Shown here piece by piece: positions 7,689 through 15,477 of a stretch of 64,000 bases of DNA. The notes below the pieces were generated by a model, which was given only the letters and a program-made list of their open reading frames with translations, did not search any database and was not told where the DNA came from. The position numbers were made by a program, and so were the translations under genes. Source of the DNA: an uncultured Dongia sp. (lineage in GTDB: Bacteria > Pseudomonadota > Alphaproteobacteria > Dongiales > Dongiaceae); assembly GCF_936916975.1 (NCBI RefSeq), contig NZ_CAKZGO010000007.1, positions 62,001 through 126,000 on the forward strand, read 5' to 3'. Positions within the stretch are counted from its first letter, which is position 1, and each line of letters opens with the position of its first letter.

Positions 7689-8501
7689 ATGTCCGATGCC
7701 GCCGACGCTCTCGACCAGCTGCTTGCCATCATGGCGCGGCTGCGTGATCCGAAATCGGGTTGCCCGTGGGACCTCGCACAGAATTTCAGCAGCATCGTCC
7801 CACATACCATTGAAGAAGCTTACGAAGTGGCGGACGCCATCGAGGCCGGCGACATGCAGGCGTTGGTGGGGGAGTTGGGCGATCTCATGTTCCAGGTCGT
7901 ATTCTACGCACAGATGGCGTCGGAGGTGGGCGATTTCGCGATGACCGACGTATTAGATGCAATTAATAACAAGATGATAGAGCGTCATCCTCACGTATTT
8001 TCGAGCGTTGAGATCAACTCCGCCGCCGCCCAGACGGTCGCCTGGGAAAGCCAGAAGGCAACCGAGCGCGCCAAGCTTGCGGCCGCTGCCGGCAGGGCAC
8101 CGTCGGCGCTCGACGGCGTCATCTCAGCGCTCCCGGCCCTTGCCCGCGCTGACAAGCTGCAGAAGCGCGCCGCCCGTATCGGCTTTGACTGGCGAAATGC
8201 CGCCGAGGTGACGGCAAAGGTCGAAGAAGAACTGGCAGAGATCCGCGCCGAACTGGATGGCGAGGCACGCCCGCAGGCGATTGATGAGGAGATCGGCGAT
8301 TTGCTGTTCTCGGTCACCAACCTCGCGCGGCACCTCCATATCGAGCCAGAGGGTGCGCTCCGCCGCGCCAATGCCAAATTCGAGCGCCGCTTCCGCCGCG
8401 TCGAGGCGATTCTGCGGGCGCAGGGCATTGATCCCACTGACGCCGGCATCGACCGCATGGAAGATGCCTGGAACCAGGTCAAGGCGGAGGAGCGCAACTA
8501 A
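7689..8501 (+). CDS. mazG: Nucleoside triphosphate pyrophosphohydrolase MazG
   Basis: A 270-residue tandem-domain MazG. It hydrolyses (d)NTPs to monophosphate and pyrophosphate and is considered a house-cleaning enzyme. The N-terminal domain has 'LRDPKSGCPWDLAQNFSSIVPHTIEEAYEVADAI' features (CPWD; EExxE helices) and 'GELGDLMFQVVFYAQMA' (ExxD). The second copy has 'VEEELAEIRAEL' and 'DEEIGDLLFSVTNLARHL'. The ATG at 7689 is the start that gives family length. The 3' end overlaps the convergent histidine kinase gene by 4 bases. Confidence 0.93.
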   Translation: MSDAADALDQLLAIMARLRDPKSGCPWDLAQNFSSIVPHTIEEAYEVADAIEAGDMQALVGELGDLMFQVVFYAQMASEVGDFAMTDVLDAINNKMIERHPHVFSSVEINSAAAQTVAWESQKATERAKLAAAAGRAPSALDGVISALPALARADKLQKRAARIGFDWRNAAEVTAKVEEELAEIRAELDGEARPQAIDEEIGDLLFSVTNLARHLHIEPEGALRRANAKFERRFRRVEAILRAQGIDPTDAGIDRMEDAWNQVKAEERN

Positions 8502-10270
8502 GGGCTTTTAAATTGAATCGGCAATTCCACGACTGCCGTCGTGCCCTGCCCGTAAACGCTTTCGAGATAGACCCGGCCACCATACGCTTCGACCAGCCAG
8601 CGGGTGTTGACGAGCCCCAGGCCGACGCCGCCATGTTGCCGGCTGAGGCTCGTTTCTACCTGCGAGAAGGGCTTGAAGAGTTCCGTCATGTTTTCCGGTT
8701 TGATGCCGACACCTTGGTCTCGGATCTCGAGCCGCAACATGCCACCGGGCTTCACAAGCGCGTCGATTTCGACGGTATCCCCGGGATGAGAGAACTTGAT
8801 GGCATTGCCGATCAGATTGATGAGCACCTGCCGAAGGTGCAGCGGGTCGATTTTGAGCGGCGGCAGATCGACCAGAAGGCACGGCGCCAAATGCACCTGC
8901 TGCGATGCAGCTTTGTCTGCGAGCAGGCGCAAGCAAGCTGGCAGATGTTCGGCGAGATCGGCAACGGTATCGGCGTCGGCCAGCGTACCAGACTCAAGCT
9001 TAGCCGTTTCCAATATCTGGCTTATGATGCCGAGGAGATGCCTGCCGGAATCGCCGATGTCCTTGGCGTAGGTGCGGTAGGCCTTGGCGCCGAGTGGGCC
9101 AAATAGCTCGTTCTCCAATACTTCTGAAAAGCCGATAACAGCATTGAGCGGCGTACGGAGTTCGTGGCTCATATTGGCGAGGAAGTGCATCTTCGTTTCA
9201 TTGGCGGCTTCTGCCTTGGCCAGAGCCGTCGCCAGTTCCAGGGCTTTGGACGCGTTGCGGCGCATCAGGCCGATCAGCCAGCTACCGAGGATCATCACGA
9301 CAATCGTCGCCATCACCGCCAGCAACATCGGTACGGCGATCGCATCGCGCCATGCTATTTCGATGTCGGAAAGTTTCATGGCAACGAATACGGCCAAAGG
9401 CTCTCCATCGAAGCGGGCGTAATGGACCAGCGACTGCCCGTCGCCATCCAGCGACGGCAGGGTCAGCAGACCGGAAGATCCAGCCGGCTTGGCGGCGACG
9501 ACGTCACTCATGCCGGACATGACCTTGCCCTTAATGTTTTCGTCGATAGGCCAAACGAACAGCACAGTGCCATCCGCCCGTATCAAGCCGACAGTTGAGG
9601 GTGCCACATCGGTCAAACCGCTATAGGCGTTGGCGAAGTTCGCTTCCTTGATGATCGCTGATGCGTACTTGATGCCCAGTGTATTGGCGGCAACGCGATA
9701 GCCCACCGGCAAGACCTTGGTGCCGCTGGCCCGGCCGAGAACCGGGGTGCCGAGAAAGAACATACCGGGCGGCGCAACCCGCAACTGGCTCACATAATCG
9801 CGGTCACCAAGAAAATTATCGGCGTTCAAGGTTGCTTTCGGATGACGCCAGACGCCCGTGTCGGCCGCATTGATCAGCCGCACAGCAAATGGTTCGTGAG
9901 CGGTACCCTGCAGCGCGTCGAGCAACCTGGCGAGGTCGTCGAGCGCGCGGTAAGTGATCCGGTCATTCTGATCTGTCAACCAGTGCTCGACCACGACCAG
10001 GATACCCTTGGCGGCCTGATAGGTGCGGTTGGCATGCGCGTTCATCACGTTGGCTGCACCGCGCAGTTCCACTTCCGCCTCGTGATATGTCTCCCTATGC
10101 ACCTGAAAGACATAGCCGCCAATCGCAAGCCAGACCGCTGCAAGCACGACGAACGTGAAAAGGAACGCCGGCGCCCAACCTGCGCGCAGGATTGCCGCGC
10201 GCGATCGATCAAGAAGCCCGCTGCACCAACCCCGCGCCGACACGCCTACTACCCTCCAAGCTCCATACAC
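8498..10270 (-). CDS. Membrane sensor histidine kinase with double-Cache-like periplasmic domain
   Basis: A 590-residue sensor kinase. There is a transmembrane helix at about residues 32-54 and another at about 311-335, separated by a roughly 255-residue periplasmic domain resembling dCache (e.g. 'LGDRDYVSQL', 'VGYRVAANTLG'). The HisKA dimerisation helix carries phospho-acceptor His369 in 'NMSHELRTPLN'. The HATPase domain has an N-box 'LINLIGNAIKFS', a G1 'IRDQGVGIKPE' and a G2 'GGVGLGL'. No HAMP domain and no adjacent response regulator are visible, so it is an orphan. The start is a GTG and is uncertain by a few residues. Confidence 0.85.
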   Translation of the reverse strand: MYGAWRVVGVSARGWCSGLLDRSRAAILRAGWAPAFLFTFVVLAAVWLAIGGYVFQVHRETYHEAEVELRGAANVMNAHANRTYQAAKGILVVVEHWLTDQNDRITYRALDDLARLLDALQGTAHEPFAVRLINAADTGVWRHPKATLNADNFLGDRDYVSQLRVAPPGMFFLGTPVLGRASGTKVLPVGYRVAANTLGIKYASAIIKEANFANAYSGLTDVAPSTVGLIRADGTVLFVWPIDENIKGKVMSGMSDVVAAKPAGSSGLLTLPSLDGDGQSLVHYARFDGEPLAVFVAMKLSDIEIAWRDAIAVPMLLAVMATIVVMILGSWLIGLMRRNASKALELATALAKAEAANETKMHFLANMSHELRTPLNAVIGFSEVLENELFGPLGAKAYRTYAKDIGDSGRHLLGIISQILETAKLESGTLADADTVADLAEHLPACLRLLADKAASQQVHLAPCLLVDLPPLKIDPLHLRQVLINLIGNAIKFSHPGDTVEIDALVKPGGMLRLEIRDQGVGIKPENMTELFKPFSQVETSLSRQHGGVGLGLVNTRWLVEAYGGRVYLESVYGQGTTAVVELPIQFKSP

Positions 10271-10319
10271 GCTGGTGAAATGCGAGCTGGCACCAATCCC
10301 GCAGGTCGAACTTATGAGG

Positions 10320-10511
10320 CTAGGCGGAATTATTTAAGCAGTCGTTACGCGGCAGGTTGGTGGCATTTGACCGCCGACAATACCTTGCCGCAGATTGGTT
10401 CTGCTCGGTTGCAGTCTTTGGCGCGGCTGAGCCGGAAGAGTTTTGATTATCTTTAAAAATCAAGACTCTGATCAGCGCTTCGATGGCTGACGCGAAGGCA
10501 AGATGTCCCAT
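10320..10511 (-). CDS. Possible small protein of unknown function
   Basis: A 63-codon frame just downstream of the MarR gene. Its support is a near-ideal ribosome-binding site, GAGGAGA, 7 bases before the ATG. The predicted product has a hydrophobic-amphipathic N-terminus (MGHLAFASAIEALIRVLIF) and a polar, Asn-rich remainder. I recognise no family, and the tail composition looks partly random. It could be a third gene of the arginase-like/marR operon or a spurious frame. It occupies most of a 290-base gap that otherwise holds nothing recognisable. Confidence 0.28.
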   Translation of the reverse strand: MGHLAFASAIEALIRVLIFKDNQNSSGSAAPKTATEQNQSAARYCRRSNATNLPRNDCLNNSA

Positions 10512-10560
10512 GGCAGATTCTCCTCTGCGTTAGAACTCGGATGTCAGATAGACGGCGCCG

Positions 10561-11085
10561 CTACTGCGCGGCGGACCTGCAGCCCGGGGTCAGCGGGCAG
10601 CTCTCCTGCGGACAAGCATGCTCGTCACAAAGACGGCAGGCGGTCTCTGATGACAACTCGTCGGTGGTCAATCCTGCCAGCATCTTCTCCAGTAGATTGC
10701 CGAGAGTCTGGCGTTCGTCGGCACCAAGCGTATCAAGGGCTTGGGCGAGAACCTTCTCGCGGCCGAGCAACATAGCGCGGACCAGGCGCTGGCCGGCCGG
10801 TGTCAGCGCAAGTGGCCGAGCGCGGCGATCGACGCCTTGCTGGCGTTCGACCCGACCCTCCTCCACCAGGCGGTTGATCATGCGCACGGCACCGGGCTGC
10901 GACAGCCGCACAATGCGGGCGAGGCGATCGACGGTGATGCCCGGCGATTGCTCAAGCACGATTAGGGCCGCCCAATCGCTGTCGCAGATGTCGGTGAGCT
11001 CGCCGAGCTCCTTGCCGACCGCGTCCATCATCATCAGCGACAGGGCGCCGAGCAGATTGGCGGTGCGGGTGTCGGACTTCTTCAT
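10561..11085 (-). CDS. MarR-family regulator with cysteine-rich C-terminal tail
   Basis: A 174-residue winged-helix regulator. The MarR core is visible in 'LIVLEQSPGITVDRLARIVRLSQPGAVRMINRLVEEG' (helix-turn-helix, about residues 42-78) and the wing 'VERQQGVDRRARPLALTPAG'. The last 30 residues carry five cysteines in 'CRLCDEHACPQESCPLTPGC'. This could bind a metal or Fe-S cluster or act as a thiol redox switch; that is an inference. It overlaps the arginase-like gene upstream by 4 bases (ATGA) and probably represses that operon through the ATGCAT inverted repeat at 12035. Confidence 0.88.
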   Translation of the reverse strand: MKKSDTRTANLLGALSLMMMDAVGKELGELTDICDSDWAALIVLEQSPGITVDRLARIVRLSQPGAVRMINRLVEEGRVERQQGVDRRARPLALTPAGQRLVRAMLLGREKVLAQALDTLGADERQTLGNLLEKMLAGLTTDELSSETACRLCDEHACPQESCPLTPGCRSAAQ

Positions 11086-11996
11086 GGCTGCTGCCCTTGC
11101 AATGACGAGATCACCAGATTGGCGAGGCGCCTACCGTCGCGAAGCCCCGAATCCTTTTCCGGATTGTAGCAGGCAAGCGAGATTCCGAGCAGTTGAGGAG
11201 AGCCCGCCAAACCTCTGAAAAGACTCGCGAAGGCCTCCCAGCTGAGGCCACCGGGCATGAGGTAGTCGGTTGCCGGAAAAGCTACCTGGTCGATGATGTC
11301 GACATCGACCGCCAGCCAGAACGGCCGGCCCGCGGCCTCGAAGCTCGCGCGAACGTCGGCTGCGACTTGCGCGGCACCTTCGGCGGCGATGTCATCATTG
11401 GTCCACATCGGGATGGCCGGCGTGAAGTTTTCCGGCAGGATAGAGCCGCGGCTGGCGGCGTCCTCGACATCGCGCGGTCCCAGCAGTGCCACGTCCTCAG
11501 GCCGCAAGCTGGCGCCGCCGGCGGCATCGATCAGCTTCTTTGAGCCATGGCCAAGGACGGCTGCCAGCGGCATGTCGGCGGCCTCCCCGGTTGGCGAGGT
11601 GACACCGTCATAAAGATCGAGATGGCCGTCGAGATAGGCGACCCCTGCCCGGCCGATCGCATCGCGAACACCGGCAAGTGCACCCACGACCTGGCTGCAG
11701 CATCCACCGAGCAGGATCGGGCGATAGCCTTCGCGCAAACATGCAGCCACCTCTCGGCGGAGCACTTCCGTGACATGGATGACGTCGCGTGATCCGATGA
11801 TGCCTGTATCGGCATCGCGTACGCGGTCGCGGATATTGATGGGGAGATCGCCACGATCATGCTTCGTCACGCTGGCCCAGGGCCCTAGTTCGCGCAGATG
11901 GCCGGGGCTCAATTCCGTACCGCCCGCGCCGCCGACGGAATCAATCGGCACGCCGATCAGGGCAAAGGGTGACTTGGAGGTTATGCTGGCGATCAT
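11082..11996 (-). CDS. Arginase/agmatinase-family protein with altered metal motif
   Basis: A 304-residue ureohydrolase-fold protein. Conserved metal motifs are 'YLDGHLDLYD' (the DxHxD ligands, about residue 140) and 'LAVDVDIID' (the DxD ligands, about 227). The first motif, normally GG-D-H-S with a His ligand, is GGCCS here ('LLGGCCSQVVG'), so the usual His ligand is Cys. It may bind a different metal or hydrolyse a non-arginine substrate; activity cannot be assumed. I prefer the ATG at 11996; a longer form from 12047 would run across the inverted-repeat operator. It is co-transcribed with the MarR gene. Confidence 0.82.
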   Translation of the reverse strand: MIASITSKSPFALIGVPIDSVGGAGGTELSPGHLRELGPWASVTKHDRGDLPINIRDRVRDADTGIIGSRDVIHVTEVLRREVAACLREGYRPILLGGCCSQVVGALAGVRDAIGRAGVAYLDGHLDLYDGVTSPTGEAADMPLAAVLGHGSKKLIDAAGGASLRPEDVALLGPRDVEDAASRGSILPENFTPAIPMWTNDDIAAEGAAQVAADVRASFEAAGRPFWLAVDVDIIDQVAFPATDYLMPGGLSWEAFASLFRGLAGSPQLLGISLACYNPEKDSGLRDGRRLANLVISSLQGQQP

Positions 11997-12034
11997 GACA
12001 CAACTCGCTCGCTGGATCTGATGTATCCATTTAT

Positions 12035-12051
12035 ATGCATGACGCATGCAT
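12035..12051. promoter_or_regulatory. ATGCAT-N5-ATGCAT inverted repeat, likely MarR operator
   Basis: Two 6-bp self-complementary half-sites separated by GACGC, 39 bases upstream of the preferred arginase-like start at 11996. The size and spacing suit a MarR dimer. The autoregulated operon layout (target gene then marR) supports this. Confidence 0.5.
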
Positions 12052-12140
12052 TAGTCAAGGAAGAAAAGTATCACCCTGTTGATAATTATTTATATTTCTA
12101 TTTCATATAGATAAAGTATCTTTCTAAATTATTAGATTAA

Positions 12141-12845
12141 CTATGTATCAATTTCCATTATCACAGAATGCAATTCTCCAAGGTGTTTCAGCTCGCGAAA
12201 GCGCGGCGCCGACAATGGTGCTTCGCTGTGTTCGTGCGCCCAAGTCAGGTCATGCGGGATGTAGGTTGCCCAACTCCCCGCCTCGATTGCCGGCACGATG
12301 TCGGATTTCAAGGAATTGCCGACCATCATGCTATGGGCAGCGCCGTCGCCATGACGCTTGAAGACGGCCTGATAGGTGGCGGCCGTCTTTTCGGAAACGA
12401 TCTCGACCGCATCGAACAGGTCGCCGAGGCCGGACTGCGCCAGTTTGCGCTCTTGGTCGAAGAGATCACCTTTGGTGATCAACACCAGCTTGAAGCCGCC
12501 TGCCAGTTGTTCCAGCGTCGCGCGCGCATGGGGCAAGGTTTCGACTGGATGGGTCAGCATCTCGCGGCCGGCCGACAGGATCTCGGCAATGACCGGTGCC
12601 GGCACCCTGCCCCCGGTCAAAGTGATCGCCGTCTCGATCATGGACAGGGTGAAGCCCTTGATGCCGTAGCCGTAGAACTGCAGGTTGCGCCGTTCAACCT
12701 CCAGCAAATGCCCTGAGATTACCTCAGCCGATACATGATCGGCGAGGAGCGCTGCGAAACGCGCCTCGGTGAGCCGGAAGAACTGTTCGTTCTGCCAGAG
12801 TGTGTCGTCTGCATCGAAGCCGATCGTGGTGAGTTGGCGGCCCAT
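12141..12845 (-). CDS. HAD-family hydrolase
   Basis: A 234-residue haloacid-dehalogenase-superfamily phosphatase. Motif I is 'GFDADDTLW' with nucleophile Asp11 and acid/base Asp13, motif II is 'LVLITKGD', motif III a Lys in 'VEIVSEKT', and motif IV 'MVGNSLKSDIVPA'. The helical cap between motifs I and II suggests a small phosphorylated substrate. The ATG overlaps the stop of the upstream LysR gene by one base (TAATG), implying translational coupling. Immediately downstream is an AT-rich 95-bp stretch before the arginase-like operon. Confidence 0.87.
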   Translation of the reverse strand: MGRQLTTIGFDADDTLWQNEQFFRLTEARFAALLADHVSAEVISGHLLEVERRNLQFYGYGIKGFTLSMIETAITLTGGRVPAPVIAEILSAGREMLTHPVETLPHARATLEQLAGGFKLVLITKGDLFDQERKLAQSGLGDLFDAVEIVSEKTAATYQAVFKRHGDGAAHSMMVGNSLKSDIVPAIEAGSWATYIPHDLTWAHEHSEAPLSAPRFRELKHLGELHSVIMEIDT

Positions 12846-13819
12846 TATGCGCCTTTCGTCGCCAGTGCTTCGTCCCTGATCCAGCGGATGAACGCGCGGA
12901 TGCGTGGCTCCTCGGCGCGGCTGGTGGCATAGGCCAGCCAGTAAGCGTAAGGATCGGTGACAGCAGCCGAAAATGGCATGATCAGACGACCCGCTACCAG
13001 GTCGTCGATGACGAGGATGCGCGGTACCAGCGCCAGACCGCGCCCGGCCAATGCGGACTCGAGCGCCAGTTGTGAGGTGCCAAACAGCGGGCCGCGCTTC
13101 ACCGCCCGCGCGCTTTCGGCGCCCACCACCCCGGCGGCATGCAGCCATGCCGCCCAGTCGGCGATACCGATGGGCTCCCTGCCCGGCTGCTGCTGTGTGG
13201 CCGGAATTGCCGTGCGCAACAGAGGGTGCTGCAAGACATCTGCCGGCTCACTGAGTTTGCCGGATTGCGCAAGCGACGGCGCGCAAACGGCAATAATGGT
13301 GCCCTGTGGCCAAAGCCTTTCCGCCGTCACGCCGGTGCCATAGGTGCCTGAGCCATAGCGGAGCGCCACGTCGACATCGGCGCCGTTCGCCAGATCGACC
13401 AAGGGATCACCGGCTTGCAGACGCAGGTCGATCTTCGGATAGGCCGTTTGAAAGCGATGCAGCCGCGGAACCAGCCACCTGGCAGCGAAGGATGGGGCCG
13501 CACTGATGGACAGAGTAGATGGACCAGCCAACAGGCCGGCGGACTCCAGGTTGCGCAGGCCTTGCTCCAGCCGGCCGAACGAGTCCGCGGTGATGGCGGC
13601 CAGTCGCGCGCCCACTGGCGTCAAACGTAGGCTGCGATTGAGGCGCTCAAACAGATTGGCACCGAGGCGCCCTTCCAGTGTCTTGATCTGATGGCTGACT
13701 GCCGCCGGCGTCACGGCGAGCTCGGCGGCAGCTACTTTGAAACTGCCACTGCGTGCCGCGGCATCGAAAGCGCGCAGGGCGCTCAGGGGCAGAGATGAGA
13801 GGCGATTTTGCTGGCGCAT
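12845..13819 (-). CDS. LysR-family transcriptional regulator (GcvA-like)
   Basis: A 324-residue LysR regulator. The N-terminal helix-turn-helix is 'FKVAAAELAVTPAAVSHQIKTLEGRLG' split across residues about 27-53, followed by 'LFERLNRSLRLTPVG'. The effector domain contains 'LSISAAPSFAARWLVPRLHRF', typical of the GcvA subgroup. It is divergent from a flavodoxin-fold reductase at 13955 and coupled to the downstream HAD gene. LysR proteins usually control the divergent neighbour, so the reductase is the likely target; no binding site was identified with confidence. Confidence 0.9.
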   Translation of the reverse strand: MRQQNRLSSLPLSALRAFDAAARSGSFKVAAAELAVTPAAVSHQIKTLEGRLGANLFERLNRSLRLTPVGARLAAITADSFGRLEQGLRNLESAGLLAGPSTLSISAAPSFAARWLVPRLHRFQTAYPKIDLRLQAGDPLVDLANGADVDVALRYGSGTYGTGVTAERLWPQGTIIAVCAPSLAQSGKLSEPADVLQHPLLRTAIPATQQQPGREPIGIADWAAWLHAAGVVGAESARAVKRGPLFGTSQLALESALAGRGLALVPRILVIDDLVAGRLIMPFSAAVTDPYAYWLAYATSRAEEPRIRAFIRWIRDEALATKGA

Positions 13820-13954
13820 GCGAGATTTGGCTCAGTCGGCAGTCGTGGATTTCAGGTGAGTAAAACTATCCCGAGAGACAAGGAAAGTCGTTTGTTAAAT
13901 TGCGGCCTCGCAGGGACATTGCACTCTGCATTTTCAGTTTCCAGGAGCGTTCAA

Positions 13955-14521
13955 ATGACCGGTCACCAAGGCCAGCGCCATTTTCTGTTTCTCTCATCCA
14001 GCCGCCGCCTGGATGGCAATACCGAGACGCTGGCGCGGGAGGCCGGCAAATCCCTGCCGGCCGGCAGTTGCCAGACCTGGCTGCGGCATGCCGATCTGCC
14101 TCTGCCGGAATTCGATGATATTCGGCACGCGGGCGATGGTGTCTATCCAATGCCCACGGGAAATGCCCTTGCGTTGCTTGATGCGACCCTCACCGCCACG
14201 GATCTGGTCTTTGTGGCACCGGTCTATTGGTATGCGTTGCCGGCCGATGCGAAGCTCTATCTCGATCATTGGAGTGGCTGGATGCGTCTGCCGGGCGTCG
14301 ATTTTCGTGCCCGTATGGCCGGTAAGACGATGTGGGCGATTACCATGCTCAGCGATCACGATACTGCGCAGGCCGAGCCGCTGCTCGGCAGCCTGCAATG
14401 GACCGCAAAATATCTTGGCATGCGCTGGGGTGGATCGCTGCAGGGCTATGGCAACAAGCCCGGCGATGTCATCGCGGATAACGCCGCCTTGGCAAAAGCA
14501 GCACAGCTATTTGCCGCTTGA
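13955..14521 (+). CDS. NAD(P)H-dependent FMN reductase / flavodoxin-fold protein
   Basis: A 188-residue flavodoxin-fold protein. The FMN phosphate-binding loop is 'FLFLSSSRRLDGNTETLA' (about residues 10-27), and the flavin edge motif is 'DLVFVAPVYWYALPADAKLYLDH' in two pieces (about 88-110). Such enzymes reduce quinones, azo compounds or nitro compounds using NAD(P)H. The ATG at 13955 has an AGGAG site 8 bases upstream; the longer frame from 13808 would start inside the divergent promoter region. It is likely controlled by the divergent LysR gene. Confidence 0.82.
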   Translation: MTGHQGQRHFLFLSSSRRLDGNTETLAREAGKSLPAGSCQTWLRHADLPLPEFDDIRHAGDGVYPMPTGNALALLDATLTATDLVFVAPVYWYALPADAKLYLDHWSGWMRLPGVDFRARMAGKTMWAITMLSDHDTAQAEPLLGSLQWTAKYLGMRWGGSLQGYGNKPGDVIADNAALAKAAQLFAA

Positions 14522-14538
14522 GGTCGCCTGAATCGATC

Positions 14539-15012
14539 TCAAGCTAGAAACCGCGTCAGGGCCTCGACCACCAGGGCGTGGTCTTCCGCCTGCGGCAGGC
14601 CGGAGATGGTAACAGTGCCAACCACGCCGGTGCCAACGACGACGATGGGAAATGACCCGCCCTGGGGCGCATAGCGCATCGGGTCGAGCAGATATCGCGT
14701 GCAGAAGTCGACGCCCTTCGCCGCAGTAGAGCGTCCCATGTAAAAGGAGGAATGGCCAAAGCGCATGACTGTGGCGACCTTGCGCTTGATCCATTCGTCA
14801 TTGTCGGCCGAGCTTCCGGCAAGGGCGGCGTGGAACAATTGCTGTCCGGCGCGGGTGATATCCATGGCGACCGGCAGTGACCGCTCACGCGCTATTTCCA
14901 GCAGCAACGTGCCCAGGGCGATTGCGGTGTCGTTGTCAAAAAGTGCAAAGACCAGCCGCTTTTCCTGCGCCAGCAACTCATCGAGGAATTCCTGGCTGGT
15001 ATCGTCGTTCAT
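14539..15012 (-). CDS. UPF0303 / HbpS-like heme-binding-domain protein
   Basis: A 157-residue cytosolic protein resembling the UPF0303 family with the GlcG/HbpS ('heme-degrading') fold. Recognisable features are 'RLVFALFDNDTAIALG' near residue 20, 'FHAALAGSSADNDEWIKRK' around 60-80, and 'APQGGSFPIVVVGTGVVGTVTISGLPQ' as two pieces near 115-140. Members of the wider fold bind heme or cobalamin, but the function of UPF0303 is unproven. The start chosen is the ATG at 15012, with AGGA upstream, rather than the adjoining GTG. Confidence 0.72.
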   Translation of the reverse strand: MNDDTSQEFLDELLAQEKRLVFALFDNDTAIALGTLLLEIARERSLPVAMDITRAGQQLFHAALAGSSADNDEWIKRKVATVMRFGHSSFYMGRSTAAKGVDFCTRYLLDPMRYAPQGGSFPIVVVGTGVVGTVTISGLPQAEDHALVVEALTRFLA

Positions 15013-15118
15013 CACATTTTCCTGCCGCCGGTTGCTGCCAAAATCGGCGCAAGCCTAAGCGTCGCAGGCAAGGATGTCTATCATGCGCGTTGCAGAGGGA
15101 CCTGACTTGCGCGCCAGA

Positions 15119-15268
15119 TCAGTCGATGAGTTCGTGGGTCAGCGGATCGCGGACGGCGCCGCCGATTCCACCTCGATCAGAGCGCCAGTCGGGCCTTTCG
15201 GGGGCACAGCCTTCGACCGCCAGGCCAATGACGAAGATCAGCAACAATACATAAGGCGAGTAGCGCAT
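15119..15268 (-). CDS. Small putative lipoprotein
   Basis: A 49-residue protein starting MRYSPYVLLLIFVIGLAV and reaching a cysteine at residue 20 ('VEGCAPE'), a plausible if imperfect lipobox. The tail is short and polar with Gly/Asp/Arg. GGGGAGGAAGG lies just before the ATG, an excellent ribosome-binding site and the main reason to call the gene. The function is unknown. It lies alone between the UPF0303 and dehydrogenase genes; about 210 bases on its upstream side (15269-15477) hold nothing recognisable. Confidence 0.55.
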   Translation of the reverse strand: MRYSPYVLLLIFVIGLAVEGCAPERPDWRSDRGGIGGAVRDPLTHELID

Positions 15269-15477
15269 GCCTTCCTCCCCTATCTTGCGAGCGAGCAGAT
15301 CAGATGACAACGCACTGAATTGCCGGCGCAGAGGATATGGAACAGCGACCTGCGGCGCAGCGTCAATAGGAAGGAAGCCCGCCGTTCCTAGTGAGTCTCA
15401 TTGGGGTGCGAGGGAGCAAGATTGTCGTCACAAGCAATGACGATTTCAGGGATTGGCGACCTAACGAGGCAAGTGTG

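Noticed and set aside
10440-10463. TTGAT...ATCAA in the marR/kinase spacer as an FNR box
   Set aside because: The half-sites are separated by far more than four bases, so it does not fit the consensus.
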